From contig CP073041.1 in NCBI GenBank assembly GCA_025370055.1, forward strand, positions 1,984,001 to 2,048,000: 64,000 bases of DNA, given 5' to 3'. Shown here one piece after another: positions 46,893 through 56,424 of the stretch (position 1 is the first letter of the stretch; the number at the start of each line of letters is the position of its first letter). The translations under genes and the position numbers were made by a program. Under the pieces are notes generated by a model. The model made no database searches. It was given only the letters and a program-made list of their open reading frames with translations, and had not been told where the DNA came from. The stretch is from Woronichinia naegeliana WA131. GTDB taxonomy: Bacteria > Cyanobacteriota > Cyanobacteriia > Cyanobacteriales > Microcystaceae.

Positions 46893-47330
46893 GGTTTACT
46901 TCCTGCGACCACCAGAACCGTCGGCGGCACTTTGTCCACAGGCTGACACGGTATAGCCTACCGCCTGACTCGCTAGCACTTTAGCCGCATTATAATAAGT
47001 CTCTATCCATTTCTAAGCCACATTCACAACGGTAAATGCGCTCTGATAGGGATAATTCTACCTTAATTGCGCCACAGCCCGAACAAGTTTTAGAAATCGG
47101 AAAGCATCGGTCAACTATCGTCCATTTTGACCCATAAATCTCACATTTATACTCTAGCTATCTTCTTAACTCATAAAAGCCTAGTTCAGAAATTGCTTTC
47201 GCTAACATTCGATTTGCTAACATTCCTGATACATTTAGGTCTTTTATCATCAATTCTTTTCTTTTTAAACTTAGGATAACCTGTGCTTTTTAGGTTGAAG
47301 AAACGTTTAAAGCTCTCTAGGTTTTTCTAT
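46893..47330 (-). pseudogene. IS605-type TnpB, heavily decayed
   Basis: Fragments read FKRFFNLKSTGYPKFKKKR, then after a deletion DLNVSGMLANRMLAKAISEL, a TAG stop, EYKCEIYGSKWTIVDRCFP and the zinc-finger SKTCSGCGAIKVELSLSER followed by CECGLEMDRD. It has at least one nonsense change, one deletion and one frameshift near the end. The order relative to tnpA (47479-47883) fits an IS605/IS200-type element on the minus strand. Confidence 0.7.
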
Positions 47331-47478
47331 ACTAGAAACAAAGAGGAATGCCATCTGCCCTTGAGTGGGATTCGTTAAGGATTAACTGACTGGAACGTTA
47401 CCTAAAATACGACCATTAAGACGGCGATCGCGGCCACTTCTCTAATTATCAGAAAAATGGGCTTAAAACCCCATCGTT

Positions 47479-47883
47479 CTACGACGGCTCTAATTGGTTC
47501 TGAATGTATTGTTTAAGAATTTCAATAGGCGCACCACCAACGCTTGAAGCAAAATAAGAAGGACTTCATAAAGCTTCTTTACCATAAGGTTTTTGGAATC
47601 CAGACTGACCGTAACGACGACTAGAAACACCCTTGAGTGCGTTTACCATCTGAGAGATAGAGAGCTTAGGCGGAAACTCAATAAGCGCGTGAACGTGGTC
47701 AGATTCACCATTAAACTCAAGAATCTGGAAATCCATTTTCTTGGCAACCTCTCTAAAGGATTTTTCTATGACAGCAAAACTTTCTGATGTCAAAACCGCC
47801 CTACGATATTTAGTTACACAGACCAAGTGAATCTTGACACTGAAAACACTGTGACGTTCCCGTCGCAGGGCGAACGCACCCAA
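47479..47883 (-). pseudogene. tnpA: IS200/IS605 TnpA (Y1 transposase), nonsense mutated
   Basis: The frame from 47883 reads RRERHSVFSVKIHLVCVTKYR, with the HUH motif HVHALIEFPP. A TGG to TGA change at KEAL(stop)SPSYF ends it at 47566; the frame then continues SPSYFASSVGGAPIEILKQY to the stop at 47479. The catalytic Tyr of this family is in the ILKQYI segment beyond the premature stop, so the product is inactive. Confidence 0.8.
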
Positions 47884-47963
47884 AAGTGGTGCACACCAAG
47901 AACGTTATAGCCCACATTTAGCAGATAATTTGTACTTAAAAGAATTTCCCAGCAGGTTTTTAG

Positions 47964-48126
47964 ACTGGACAGTGCGAAGTTCTAGGAAAATCAACGAGTT
48001 TACTAGGGTTTCAGCCCCCAACGTCCTTCACCCCTCTTCCAGACTCACAATCGCTGAAAGGCTTTCAATGCAAGGCTTTTAGGCATTTTGTCAAAATGTC
48101 TGACAGAGAACTTCGCACTCTCCAGT
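47964..48126. mobile_element. 163-bp MITE family 2, copy 1
   Basis: Ends ACTGGACAGTGCGAAGTTCT and AGAACTTCGCACTCTCCAGT are complementary at 19 of 20 bases. Flanked by TTTAG on both sides. A second copy is at 54268-54430. The central part is unrelated to any open frame. Confidence 0.75.
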
Positions 48127-48422
48127 TTTAGAGTAAAAAAATAATTTAGCTAGGTGCAGTCTAACTCTTGCCAGATAAGGAGTTTAGGCCTTTTTCCCAG
48201 ACAATCAAGTTATGTACTGAGCAGCAGGAGATTGAAGGATACAGAACAAATGATCGAAGTATTTTGTCATTTTTCACGAATTGAAATTAAAAATAAGTTA
48301 AATTCATCTATCTTATGTACTTAAATTTAAAAATACTAAAAAGGCCGTTAATCTCTAAAAGCCTTGTCCAGTAAAGCTTTCAAAAAATATTTAAATCGTC
48401 AAAATACCTGCGGAATGTGGGT

Positions 48423-49046
48423 TTAAACTAAACCCGATCGCAGCGCAATGACGGCAGCTTGCACCCGATCATCCACCAATAATTTATTCATAATGCCTCG
48501 TACATGGGTTTTAATCGTATTGATACTGAGGTAAAGTTCCTCGCCAATTTCGTGATTACTTTTTCCCTGCACAATTAACCTTAAAACATCGAGTTCCCGT
48601 TCCGAAAGATGGGCCAAGGTAGGTGGAATCGGTGGATAAAGCTGATCGATCACCAGGCGAGCAATTTGCGGATCGAGATAAGTGGCCCCATCCTTAGCTG
48701 CATCAATTGCCCCTAACAATCGTTCTAAACTGGCCCCTTTAATACAATAGGCATCGGCTCCACTGGCCAGGGCAGCAATCACTTCCGTTTGTAGCGTATG
48801 GGAGGTGAGCATAACAATATGTACGTTAGGCAATTGGGTCTTAATCTGCTTGGTTGCGGCAATGCCATCCAAACCAGGCAAACCAATATCCATGAGAATG
48901 ACATCAGGTTCCAGTTCCAAAGCTTGCTGAACAGCACTATAGCCATCCCCAGCTTGACCAATAACGGTGATATCAGTCCGTTCGTTGAGAGCCTGTTCTA
49001 GCCCTAACTGCATCAGAGGATCATCTTCAACAATTAAAATTCGCAT
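48423..49046 (-). CDS. NarL/LuxR-type response regulator
   Basis: A 207-residue two-domain response regulator. The REC domain spans residues 1-120 with Asp8/Asp9 pocket and phosphoacceptor Asp53 (VILMDIGLPG). The C-terminal LuxR helix-turn-helix lies at about 143-205 (LSERELDVLRLIVQGKSNHE). It should bind DNA when phosphorylated. The histidine kinase at 49207 is divergent by about 160 bases and is a candidate partner, as is the kinase at 50745. Confidence 0.9.
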   Translation of the reverse strand: MRILIVEDDPLMQLGLEQALNERTDITVIGQAGDGYSAVQQALELEPDVILMDIGLPGLDGIAATKQIKTQLPNVHIVMLTSHTLQTEVIAALASGADAYCIKGASLERLLGAIDAAKDGATYLDPQIARLVIDQLYPPIPPTLAHLSERELDVLRLIVQGKSNHEIGEELYLSINTIKTHVRGIMNKLLVDDRVQAAVIALRSGLV

Positions 49047-49206
49047 AGATATCAGTCAAGGTGTGCAATTATCACCCAGGCGGGGGAAGTGAAACTATTA
49101 CTAGTTTAGGCAATCTTGAAGTAGAGTGTCGGGATTAACTATTTGTTTAGTACTTTGAGGCGGTTTCCCGTTTCCTTTTGCCGACTCATCTCCCTTAGCT
49201 GCCGTC

Positions 49207-50748
49207 ATGTTGAAAGTTTTCTACGCTTTGCTCAATCATCTCCCTGGTTTTTCAGTTGTGCGGACGGCCAGGGGAAAAGGTTGGGTTTTGGCGATCGCCT
49301 ATGGAGGTCTAGGTTGGTTAGCTGTTTCTTTGGTTAGAGCCAGCATCACCACAACATTGGTCGGTTTAGTCACTGGATTGGCGATCGCGGTGACAACGGG
49401 ATTATTATTATCGGCGGCCGTGACAGAACGGGAACGATTGGAAAAGCAACTGCGAAGTACCCTAGAGCGGGATAAATTGTTAGCAGAAGTGGCCCTGCGA
49501 ATTTGTCAATCCCTGGATCTAGACACTATCTTTCAAACCACCGTGACAGAAGTTAGAAATTTATTACACAGCGATCGCGTTTATATTGGCTTTCTAGAAA
49601 CCACAGGACAATTCACCGTTGTTGCCGAATCTCTGAATCAGCATTATCCATCCGTTTTGCAAAACCAAGCAGAAAATCCTCGCGATGAAGAAGTAGCCCA
49701 TTTATTACCGCAAAAGACCTTTATTGTTGATAATATGGCTGATTTTGAGGGGGAACTATTACTGCATGATTATTATCATCGCTATGGTGTCAAAGCCGTT
49801 TTAGCAGTTCCTTTAATGGGCAAAAAAGGCCCGATTGGCTTATTAGTCAGTCATTATTGTTCCGGTCCCCGACGTTGGCAAAAGGGAGAAGTCCGTCTTC
49901 TAGAACAATTAGCGATTCAAGTGGCGATCGCCGTTCAACAGGCCCAACTTTATCAACAGGTGCAAGTTCTCAATGGCAATCTGACCCGCCAGGTACAGGA
50001 ACGAACCTTAGAACTCGAAGATCGGATGTTGGAATTACAAGATCTACACCAAATGAAGGCGGTTTTTTTACAAGCGGTCTCCCACGATCTCCGCACTTCT
50101 ATGATGGGGTTATTAATGTTACTTAAAAATTTACAGAACCGTTCGGGAGAAAATGTCACTCTGTCCCGCCCTATTTTAGATCGTTTAATCCAAAGTGGAG
50201 ATCATCAATTACTGTTATTAAACGCCCTCTCTGAGAGTCATTTCGCTGAACATCATCCTTTGATGATTCAATCTCAACCTCTTTGTTTAAAAACCTTATT
50301 TGAGAACCTATTGGCTGACTGGCAACCTCTTTTGCAACAAAATCAGGCTCAAATTAAGCATTCTATTCCCGATCAATTTCCCTTTGTCCTAGCGGATCCC
50401 CATTATTTACGACAGGTCTTTGAAAATCTGCTCACTAATGCCCTTAAACATAACCCACCTGGCATTCAACTTTTCCTAGACGTAGTGATTAAGGGACAAA
50501 TGCTGCGTTGTACCCTGCGAGATAATGGTGTTGGGATGAAAAAGGAACAATGTCAGCATCTTTTTGGACTCTATCTGCGCTCTGCCTATAATCAACGTTT
50601 AACCGGTATTGGCCTAGGCTGTTATCAATGTCGGCAAATTATTGAGGCTCATGGTGGTAAAATCGGCGTTTCCAGCACACCCCAACAGGGAACACAGTTT
50701 TGGTTTACCCTACCGCTTGCCAATGTTCAGCGATCAGCCATTTCCTAA
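49207..50748 (+). CDS. GAF-domain sensor histidine kinase
   Basis: A 513-residue kinase with a short N-terminal membrane region (about residues 26-72, two helices), a GAF domain (about 95-245), a coiled linker, and a HisKA domain with His293 in AVSHDLRTS. The ATPase domain has ENLLTNALKHN (N box), RDNGVGM (G1) and GIGLGCYQCRQI (G2). The GAF lacks the conserved Cys of bilin-binding phytochromes, so a light role is not indicated. It ends with a four-base stop overlap with the convergent hybrid kinase. Confidence 0.85.
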   Translation: MLKVFYALLNHLPGFSVVRTARGKGWVLAIAYGGLGWLAVSLVRASITTTLVGLVTGLAIAVTTGLLLSAAVTERERLEKQLRSTLERDKLLAEVALRICQSLDLDTIFQTTVTEVRNLLHSDRVYIGFLETTGQFTVVAESLNQHYPSVLQNQAENPRDEEVAHLLPQKTFIVDNMADFEGELLLHDYYHRYGVKAVLAVPLMGKKGPIGLLVSHYCSGPRRWQKGEVRLLEQLAIQVAIAVQQAQLYQQVQVLNGNLTRQVQERTLELEDRMLELQDLHQMKAVFLQAVSHDLRTSMMGLLMLLKNLQNRSGENVTLSRPILDRLIQSGDHQLLLLNALSESHFAEHHPLMIQSQPLCLKTLFENLLADWQPLLQQNQAQIKHSIPDQFPFVLADPHYLRQVFENLLTNALKHNPPGIQLFLDVVIKGQMLRCTLRDNGVGMKKEQCQHLFGLYLRSAYNQRLTGIGLGCYQCRQIIEAHGGKIGVSSTPQQGTQFWFTLPLANVQRSAIS

Positions 50749-51956
50749 TAATAAGAATGCTCTACAGAAGAATGATTGACGACAACCAAATCCTTTTGTC
50801 TGGGTAGCGTAACCGTAAAAGTTGTTCCTTGATTTAGCTCACTAACGACCGTAATTTTGCCCCCGTAAACCTCTACACAGCGTTGTACAATGGTTAATCC
50901 CAGACCTGTCCCCGCAATATTATCCACATTTTCTGCCCGATAGAAAGGGTTAAATAGCTTCGGTAAGGCTTCGGGGGGAATGCCAATCCCTTGATCTGTA
51001 ATCTGAAAAACAATGACATCTTGCTCAACCATAAGGTCAAAATAGACGACTCCTTTTGGTGCAGAGTATTTAACCGCATTGGTCAGTAAATTATTGAGAA
51101 TATGCCGGACTAAATTTGTATCCCATAACTCACTGGGCAATTCTCCCAAACACCGAAAAATAATGGGACAATGACCGTAAATGGGCTGCTGACTTTGATT
51201 GATATTATCAACTAAATGGCCACAGAATTCCTCAAGGTTTAAGGGAATAAAATGGCATTTCAATTTTCCTGAATCAGAGCGTCCTAACAATAGCACTTCG
51301 GTGAGCAATTGATCCATGTCTTTGATCGCATTGCGGATCATTTGAAAATAATTGACTTGCTGTTCAGGTGTTAAGCGATCGCGGCTTTCTTCTAAGAGAC
51401 CAGCCGAAAGTAAAATCGTGTTCAGTGGGTTCCGAAAGTCATGGGATAACATGGAGACAAATTCGGACTTTAACTGATTTAATTCCTGGGCTTTGGTTAA
51501 TTCGGCAGTGCGTTGTTTAATACTGGCTTCTAAGGATTGGTTTTCTCGACGAAGTTTTTCGGCCACCTGCTTACGTTCAATGGCATAACAAATAGAACGA
51601 ACCAGTAGTTCGAGGCTGGCATTGCGTTTAACTAAATAGTCCTGGGCTCCAGCCCGTACTGCATCCAAAGCCAAATGATCGTCGTTATGATTGGTTAATA
51701 CCACAATTGGCAAATCTGGTACGGATTCCATTAAGGGAATCAGAGACGATAATCCTTCACTATCTGGTAAAGTGAGATCTAAAAGAATGACATCAAAGCG
51801 TTGTTGGGTTGCCTTTTGTAAACCATCCGCCAGTCTTTGGACATGGACAATTTCAAAGGTTTGGCCCTGAGAACCCTTTAAAATCTCCCGTAGCAGACGA
51901 GCTTCAGCCGGATTATCCTCAATTAGGAGGATATTAATACAACTAGATAACACCAT
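50745..51956 (-). CDS. Response regulator-histidine kinase hybrid
   Basis: A 403-residue protein with the receiver domain first (phosphoacceptor Asp60 in VILLDLTLP) and a histidine kinase core after a coiled-coil (His172 in MLSHDFRNPLNT, NLLTNAVKYS, DQGIGIPPE, GTGLGLTIVQ). REC-HK order is common in cyanobacteria and usually lets an upstream kinase control the second one. No membrane segments, so it is cytoplasmic. Its 3' end overlaps the 3' end of the neighbouring kinase by four bases. Confidence 0.9.
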   Translation of the reverse strand: MVLSSCINILLIEDNPAEARLLREILKGSQGQTFEIVHVQRLADGLQKATQQRFDVILLDLTLPDSEGLSSLIPLMESVPDLPIVVLTNHNDDHLALDAVRAGAQDYLVKRNASLELLVRSICYAIERKQVAEKLRRENQSLEASIKQRTAELTKAQELNQLKSEFVSMLSHDFRNPLNTILLSAGLLEESRDRLTPEQQVNYFQMIRNAIKDMDQLLTEVLLLGRSDSGKLKCHFIPLNLEEFCGHLVDNINQSQQPIYGHCPIIFRCLGELPSELWDTNLVRHILNNLLTNAVKYSAPKGVVYFDLMVEQDVIVFQITDQGIGIPPEALPKLFNPFYRAENVDNIAGTGLGLTIVQRCVEVYGGKITVVSELNQGTTFTVTLPRQKDLVVVNHSSVEHSYY

Positions 51957-52123
51957 AATGTTCGCTCACGCTCTATTTGTAGCGTAACGTGATTTTGAGC
52001 AATTGCCATTAAGACTTTTTCCCCAATGGCGATCGCTGAAATCCTTAAGCCTGAAGCGGCTCTGTACAATAGAAAGGTTAGTCCCAAATTTCTTGCTGAC
52101 AGCACTATTCAAGTTTCTTCCTC

Positions 52124-53125
52124 ATGGTAACTCGAACTGAAGTTAAAAACAGTAATACTTTATGGATCGTCATTGTCAATTACCGTACTGCGGCTCTGAC
52201 CATTGACGGTTTACATTCCCTGGAAAATGAGGTGAAGGAACTGGGAACGGTTAAGGTTTTCATTGTTGATAACGCTTCTGGGGATGATTCCGTTGAGCAA
52301 ATTCAACAGGCGATCGCTCAGAACACCTGGGGAGATTGGGCCAGTTTAATTCCCTCAGAAAAGAATGGTGGTTTTGCCTTTGGGAATAATTTGGTCATTC
52401 AAAAAGCTCTTCATGCCAGTGATTCTCCTCAGTATCTTCTGTTGCTTAATCCTGATACGATTGTCCGGCCCCAAGCTCTAACCCATTTACTGGATTTCAT
52501 GAATGCCAACCCCAGGGTCGGTATTGCCGGTAGTCGCTTGGAAGATCCCGATGGCACACCTCAACGATCTGCTTTTCGCTTTCATTCTTTCCTCAGTGAA
52601 TGGGATGCCGGATTAAGTTTAGGAATCATCTCTTACCTACTCCGCCTTTGGATTGTCGCTCGTCCCGTTCCCGATCAGGCCTGTCAAACCGATTGGGTCT
52701 CTGGAGCCAGCATGATCATTCGACGCGAGGTTTTTGAAACGGTGGGATTGATGGATGAGGATTATTTTATGTACTATGAAGAAGTGGATTTTTGTTTACA
52801 GGCCAGTAAAAAGGGATGGCCTTGTTGGTATGTACCTGCCAGTCGGGTTGTCCATCTCGTCGGCCAAAGTTCTGGGGTCAATCAGCCAGGAGTGGAAAAA
52901 AAACGACAACCCACCTATTGGTTTGAATCTCGCCGTCGCTACTTTGTTAAAAATTATGGTTTGCTCTATGCCATCCTGGTCGATTTTCTCTGGTTGACAG
53001 GATTTTTGACTTGGCGTGGCCGCATCTTTTTTCAACGCAAACCGGATTCTTATCCCCCTTACTTTCTAACTGATTTCGTCCGTAATAGTGTTCTGACTCG
53101 ATTGGGGAGCAATATCAATGTCTAG
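52124..53125 (+). CDS. Family 2 glycosyltransferase
   Basis: A 333-residue GT-A fold glycosyltransferase. The N-terminal IVIVNYRTA and VKVFIVDNASGD define the nucleotide-sugar site, with LLLLNPDTIV as the metal-binding DxD-like motif (NPDT). The later MDEDYFMYYEEVDFC motif resembles rhamnosyltransferases. It overlaps the next glycosyltransferase gene by eight bases, so they form an operon probably making a surface polysaccharide. Acceptor unknown. Confidence 0.85.
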   Translation: MVTRTEVKNSNTLWIVIVNYRTAALTIDGLHSLENEVKELGTVKVFIVDNASGDDSVEQIQQAIAQNTWGDWASLIPSEKNGGFAFGNNLVIQKALHASDSPQYLLLLNPDTIVRPQALTHLLDFMNANPRVGIAGSRLEDPDGTPQRSAFRFHSFLSEWDAGLSLGIISYLLRLWIVARPVPDQACQTDWVSGASMIIRREVFETVGLMDEDYFMYYEEVDFCLQASKKGWPCWYVPASRVVHLVGQSSGVNQPGVEKKRQPTYWFESRRRYFVKNYGLLYAILVDFLWLTGFLTWRGRIFFQRKPDSYPPYFLTDFVRNSVLTRLGSNINV

Positions 53126-54143
53126 TTCTTTTGTCGTTGGGGTGGTGGTTATTGGCCGCAATGAAGGCGATCGCCTGAAACAATGTTTATTGTCTTTATT
53201 GCCGCAGACTTCCCAGATTGTCTATGTGGATTCGGGTTCAACGGATGGCAGTGTGGAGTTAGCCCAGTCTTTAAACGTGGAAGTTGTTGCTCTAGACATG
53301 TCCATTCCCTTTACAGCAGCCCGTGCTAGAAATACCGGAGTAGAAAGATTGATTAGCCTGAATGCCGAGATCCAATATGTCCAGTTTGTGGACGGAGATT
53401 GTGAAGTACTGCCCCATTGGCTACAGCAGGCGAGAAAAACCCTAGATGAAAATCCCAAGGTCGTTGCTGTTTCAGGCCGACTCACCGAAAGATTTCCCCA
53501 GAAAACCCTTTACAACTATTTAGTGAATATGGAGTGGCAAGCTCCCTTCGGTGAAGTACTTTCCTGTGGGGGACTGTCTATGATGCGAATTGAGGCTCTG
53601 CAAGCAGTGGGAGGTTTCAATGCCTCTCTAATCGCTGGGGAAGAACCAGAATTATGTATTCGTCTGCGGGAAAAGGGAGGGAAAATTCTGCGGATTGATG
53701 CTGATATGGCTCTCCATGATGCAGACATGACTCAATTTAGCCAATGGTGGAAGCGTAATGTTCGAGGCGGTCACAGTTTTGCCCAGGTGATTTCTGTCCA
53801 TTCCCAAACGCCTAAACTTTACCAACATAAAGAAAGACGTAGTATCTGGCTTTGGGCTTTTACGGTTCCCCTTTTGGCCCTAGGACTCAGTTGGTTGACT
53901 CATGGTTGGAGTTTATTACTTTTTAGTGGTTATGGGGTATTAATTTGGCGTATTTATCGCTATCAACGGAGTCAATCTTTTACCCATAAAGACGCTTTAA
54001 TCTATGCTATTTTTTGCTTGTTAGGTCGTTTTCCGCAATTGCAAGGCCAGTTGATTTTCTATCGCAATGCTTGGCTTGGTAAAAGAGCGACACTCATTGA
54101 GTACAAAGGCCCGAATACAACGCCCATACCAAAGAACAATTGA
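53118..54143 (+). CDS. Family 2 glycosyltransferase with C-terminal membrane segments
   Basis: A 341-residue GT2 enzyme. VVGVVVIGRNEGDRLKQCL at the N-terminus, IVYVDSGSTDGS (donor site), VQFVDGDCEV (DxD metal motif) and GGFNASLIAGEEPELCIRL (acceptor loop). Two or three hydrophobic stretches near residues 245-285 suggest membrane association. Its start lies inside the end of the previous gene. A role in exopolysaccharide assembly is inferred from the neighbours. Confidence 0.85.
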   Translation: MSSSFVVGVVVIGRNEGDRLKQCLLSLLPQTSQIVYVDSGSTDGSVELAQSLNVEVVALDMSIPFTAARARNTGVERLISLNAEIQYVQFVDGDCEVLPHWLQQARKTLDENPKVVAVSGRLTERFPQKTLYNYLVNMEWQAPFGEVLSCGGLSMMRIEALQAVGGFNASLIAGEEPELCIRLREKGGKILRIDADMALHDADMTQFSQWWKRNVRGGHSFAQVISVHSQTPKLYQHKERRSIWLWAFTVPLLALGLSWLTHGWSLLLFSGYGVLIWRIYRYQRSQSFTHKDALIYAIFCLLGRFPQLQGQLIFYRNAWLGKRATLIEYKGPNTTPIPKNN

Positions 54144-54267
54144 CCCGATTTTTGCAATTTAATTATTCCTCGATAGTCTGTCCTCGTAAAAATACTGACG
54201 TATTTACTTGACTTACGGACTTATCTTGCCAACACTAAAGCCATTATTTATCTAAATTTATTACAAA

Positions 54268-54430
54268 ACTGGACAGTGCGAAGTTCTAGGAAAATCAACG
54301 AGTTTACTAGGGTTTCAGCCCCCAACGCCCTTCTACCCTCTTCCAGACTCACAATCGCTGAAACCCTTTCAATGCAAGGCTTTTAGGCATTTTATCAAAA
54401 TGTCTGACAGAGAACTTCGCACTCTCCAGT
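54268..54430. mobile_element. 163-bp MITE family 2, copy 2
   Basis: About 95% identical to the copy at 47964-48126 with the same ends. It is flanked by TACAAA on both sides (54262-54267 and 54431-54436), which supports transposition rather than chance. Confidence 0.75.
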
Positions 54431-54515
54431 TACAAAAAATATACTCGATCAATGACATGTGTGGCTTATGATAGAAGTTAAGTAGATCGGTAATTACATA
54501 AGGGAAGGTTCGGAA

Positions 54516-55298
54516 ATGGCAATCAGGCAAGTCAATGTACTCAATACAATGATCAATAACTTTTCCATGCGAGAACTGTTAGAAAAGTTAAATCGAACTG
54601 GGGGCGTAGTCGTCACCCCTAATATTGATCATTTGATGAAATTAAAGACTGATCGCTGTCTCCAGAAAGCTTACCTCAATGCCGAATACTGTGTCTGTGA
54701 TAGTAAAATTATTCAATATGCCTCTTACTTTTTAGGCACCCCCATTCGAGAAAAAATTTCTGGTTCAGATTTATTCCCCGCTTTTTACCAATACAACAAA
54801 GATAATACCAACACTACAATTTTTCTGTTGGGAGCGGAAGACGGTGTAGCTCATCAGGCTCAGGTAAAGATCAATCAAAAAGTCGGCCGTCAAATGATTG
54901 TGGACGTTTATTCTCCTCCCTTTGGTTTTGAGAAGGATGAACAGGAATGTCAAGCTATTATTCAGCGTATTAAGGATTCGGGCGCAACGGTTCTGGCAGT
55001 TGGTCTTGGCGCGCCTAAGCAGGAAAAATGGATTGCCCAATATCGGGAGCAATTACCGACGATTAAAATTTTCTTGGCGATCGGGGCCACCATTGATTTT
55101 GAGGCTGGCTATAAACCGCGATCGCCGAAGTGGATGAGTGAAGTAGGGCTGGAATGGTTATACCGTCTGTTATCGGAACCTCGACGCTTATGGAAACGGT
55201 ATTTAGTTGATAGTCTGCCCTTTTTCTGGCTAATCCTTAAACAAAAATTTGAGCAACACCCCCAGGAGCTATCTGGCCTGGGTGCGACCTCTAGTTGA
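54516..55298 (+). CDS. WecB/TagA/CpsF-family glycosyltransferase, C-terminus altered
   Basis: A 260-residue member of the WecG/TagA/CpsF group: VVTPNIDHLMKLKTDRCLQ (catalytic Asp region), ISGSDLFPAFYQY, ATVLAVGLGAPKQEKWI and AIGATIDFEAGYKPRSPKW. These transfer N-acetylmannosamine-type sugars to lipid-linked acceptors. The last residues (GATSS) are encoded by a MITE inserted at 55280; without it the C-terminus would read AVQSSQETI. A GGGAAGG site precedes the ATG. Confidence 0.85.
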   Translation: MAIRQVNVLNTMINNFSMRELLEKLNRTGGVVVTPNIDHLMKLKTDRCLQKAYLNAEYCVCDSKIIQYASYFLGTPIREKISGSDLFPAFYQYNKDNTNTTIFLLGAEDGVAHQAQVKINQKVGRQMIVDVYSPPFGFEKDEQECQAIIQRIKDSGATVLAVGLGAPKQEKWIAQYREQLPTIKIFLAIGATIDFEAGYKPRSPKWMSEVGLEWLYRLLSEPRRLWKRYLVDSLPFFWLILKQKFEQHPQELSGLGATSS

Positions 55299-55427
55299 TA
55301 TTAAATAAGGTTTTTAAAAAGTTTACTGGACATCGATTTTTCAATCAATCGTAACATACGATGTTCTGAAGTATCTACCGGCAAAAGGACTCATTAAACA
55401 AGGATTTATCAATTAGAGGTCACACCC
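55280..55427 (+). mobile_element. 148-bp MITE with ISKra4-like ends
   Basis: Ends GGGTGCGACCTCTAGTTGAT and ATCAATTAGAGGTCACACCC are near-perfect inverted repeats and closely match the ends of the ISKra4-like element at 2338-3727. An 8-bp duplication TCTGGCCT occurs at 55272-55279 and 55428-55435, the same length as for that IS. The interior has no gene. It replaces the C-terminal codons of the upstream gene. Confidence 0.9.
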
Positions 55428-55495
55428 TCTGGCCTTGCCGTGCAATCAAGTCAGGAAACAATCTAAGGGGGATTGACTTGGGAGAAAGTCTAAAA

Positions 55496-56395
55496 TCATG
55501 GCATAGACTCTGGGTCTGGAATCGTCTCCAGGGTCTTACCTAACTTTAAACGGGCCATTTGCCAAGCCTGTAAAGATTGCCGGAAGCCTGGGCTTTCATA
55601 GCGTTTCATGCCGGTGATCAGGGCTTGAAAATAGCCTAAAACAATAAATAAGCCGCCGATCAGCCAGGGTTTTTCAACCGTTCGATAAAGACCGATCGCA
55701 AAAATATAGAGGGGATGGGTTCCCATAAAATACTGTCCTCGTCCCCAGCGTAGGCGGCCCGTTAATACGCCCTGGTGGGAAGATCCCATCAAACGTTGGT
55801 GAATAAAATTCAAATCTGGATCTTCGAGACTGCGAGTACGCCAGCCCGCCATCCGCGCTTTATGGAACGCAATGCCATCCCAATGCACCTCTCGCACAAA
55901 ACCGCCAATCTCTTCAAAACATTGCCGACGATAGAAGTTAATCTGGCCAGCGACCATCTCATCGGCAGTACGTTCAATCACTAATTTGCCATTTTCCTCT
56001 AGGAAGGGTTTCCCACTGGCAGCCCCTAAATAGCGATCGCTGGCGAACAACGCCATCAGACGTTCAAAATAGCGCGGCCCAAAGGCAATGTCACCGTCCA
56101 TCTTGCCAATAAAATCATAGTCCTGGGTTTTTAATCGCTCATAGCCATAGTAAAAAGCTTCTACCACCCCTGGCCCCACCGAGCGTATGCCTCGATCCGG
56201 CTTATTTTCAATATGAATCCAGGGATAACTTTGAGCCGCAGCTTCGAGAATAGCCAAAGTATTATCCGTTGAACCGTCATTGACCACGAGCCACTCAAGG
56301 GGCTGAACAGTTTGATTAACCAAAGACTCAATCACCTTGGGCAGAAAAACCTCCTCATTTCTAACCGGAGAAATCAAGACAATACGAGTATCCAT
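55496..56395 (-). CDS. Family 2 glycosyltransferase
   Basis: A 299-residue GT2 enzyme. RIVLISPVRNEEVFLPKVIE and LEWLVVNDGSTDNT at the N-terminus, FIGKMDGDIAFGP (DxD motif) and GGFVREVHWDGIAFHKARM in the acceptor region. A hydrophobic stretch near residues 245-265 may touch the membrane. It is convergent with the WecB-like gene and 30 bases downstream of ftsH on the same strand, so it could be cotranscribed with it. Confidence 0.85.
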   Translation of the reverse strand: MDTRIVLISPVRNEEVFLPKVIESLVNQTVQPLEWLVVNDGSTDNTLAILEAAAQSYPWIHIENKPDRGIRSVGPGVVEAFYYGYERLKTQDYDFIGKMDGDIAFGPRYFERLMALFASDRYLGAASGKPFLEENGKLVIERTADEMVAGQINFYRRQCFEEIGGFVREVHWDGIAFHKARMAGWRTRSLEDPDLNFIHQRLMGSSHQGVLTGRLRWGRGQYFMGTHPLYIFAIGLYRTVEKPWLIGGLFIVLGYFQALITGMKRYESPGFRQSLQAWQMARLKLGKTLETIPDPESMP

Positions 56396-56424
56396 TCTAT
56401 TTACTAGTCCTTAATATTCAGACA

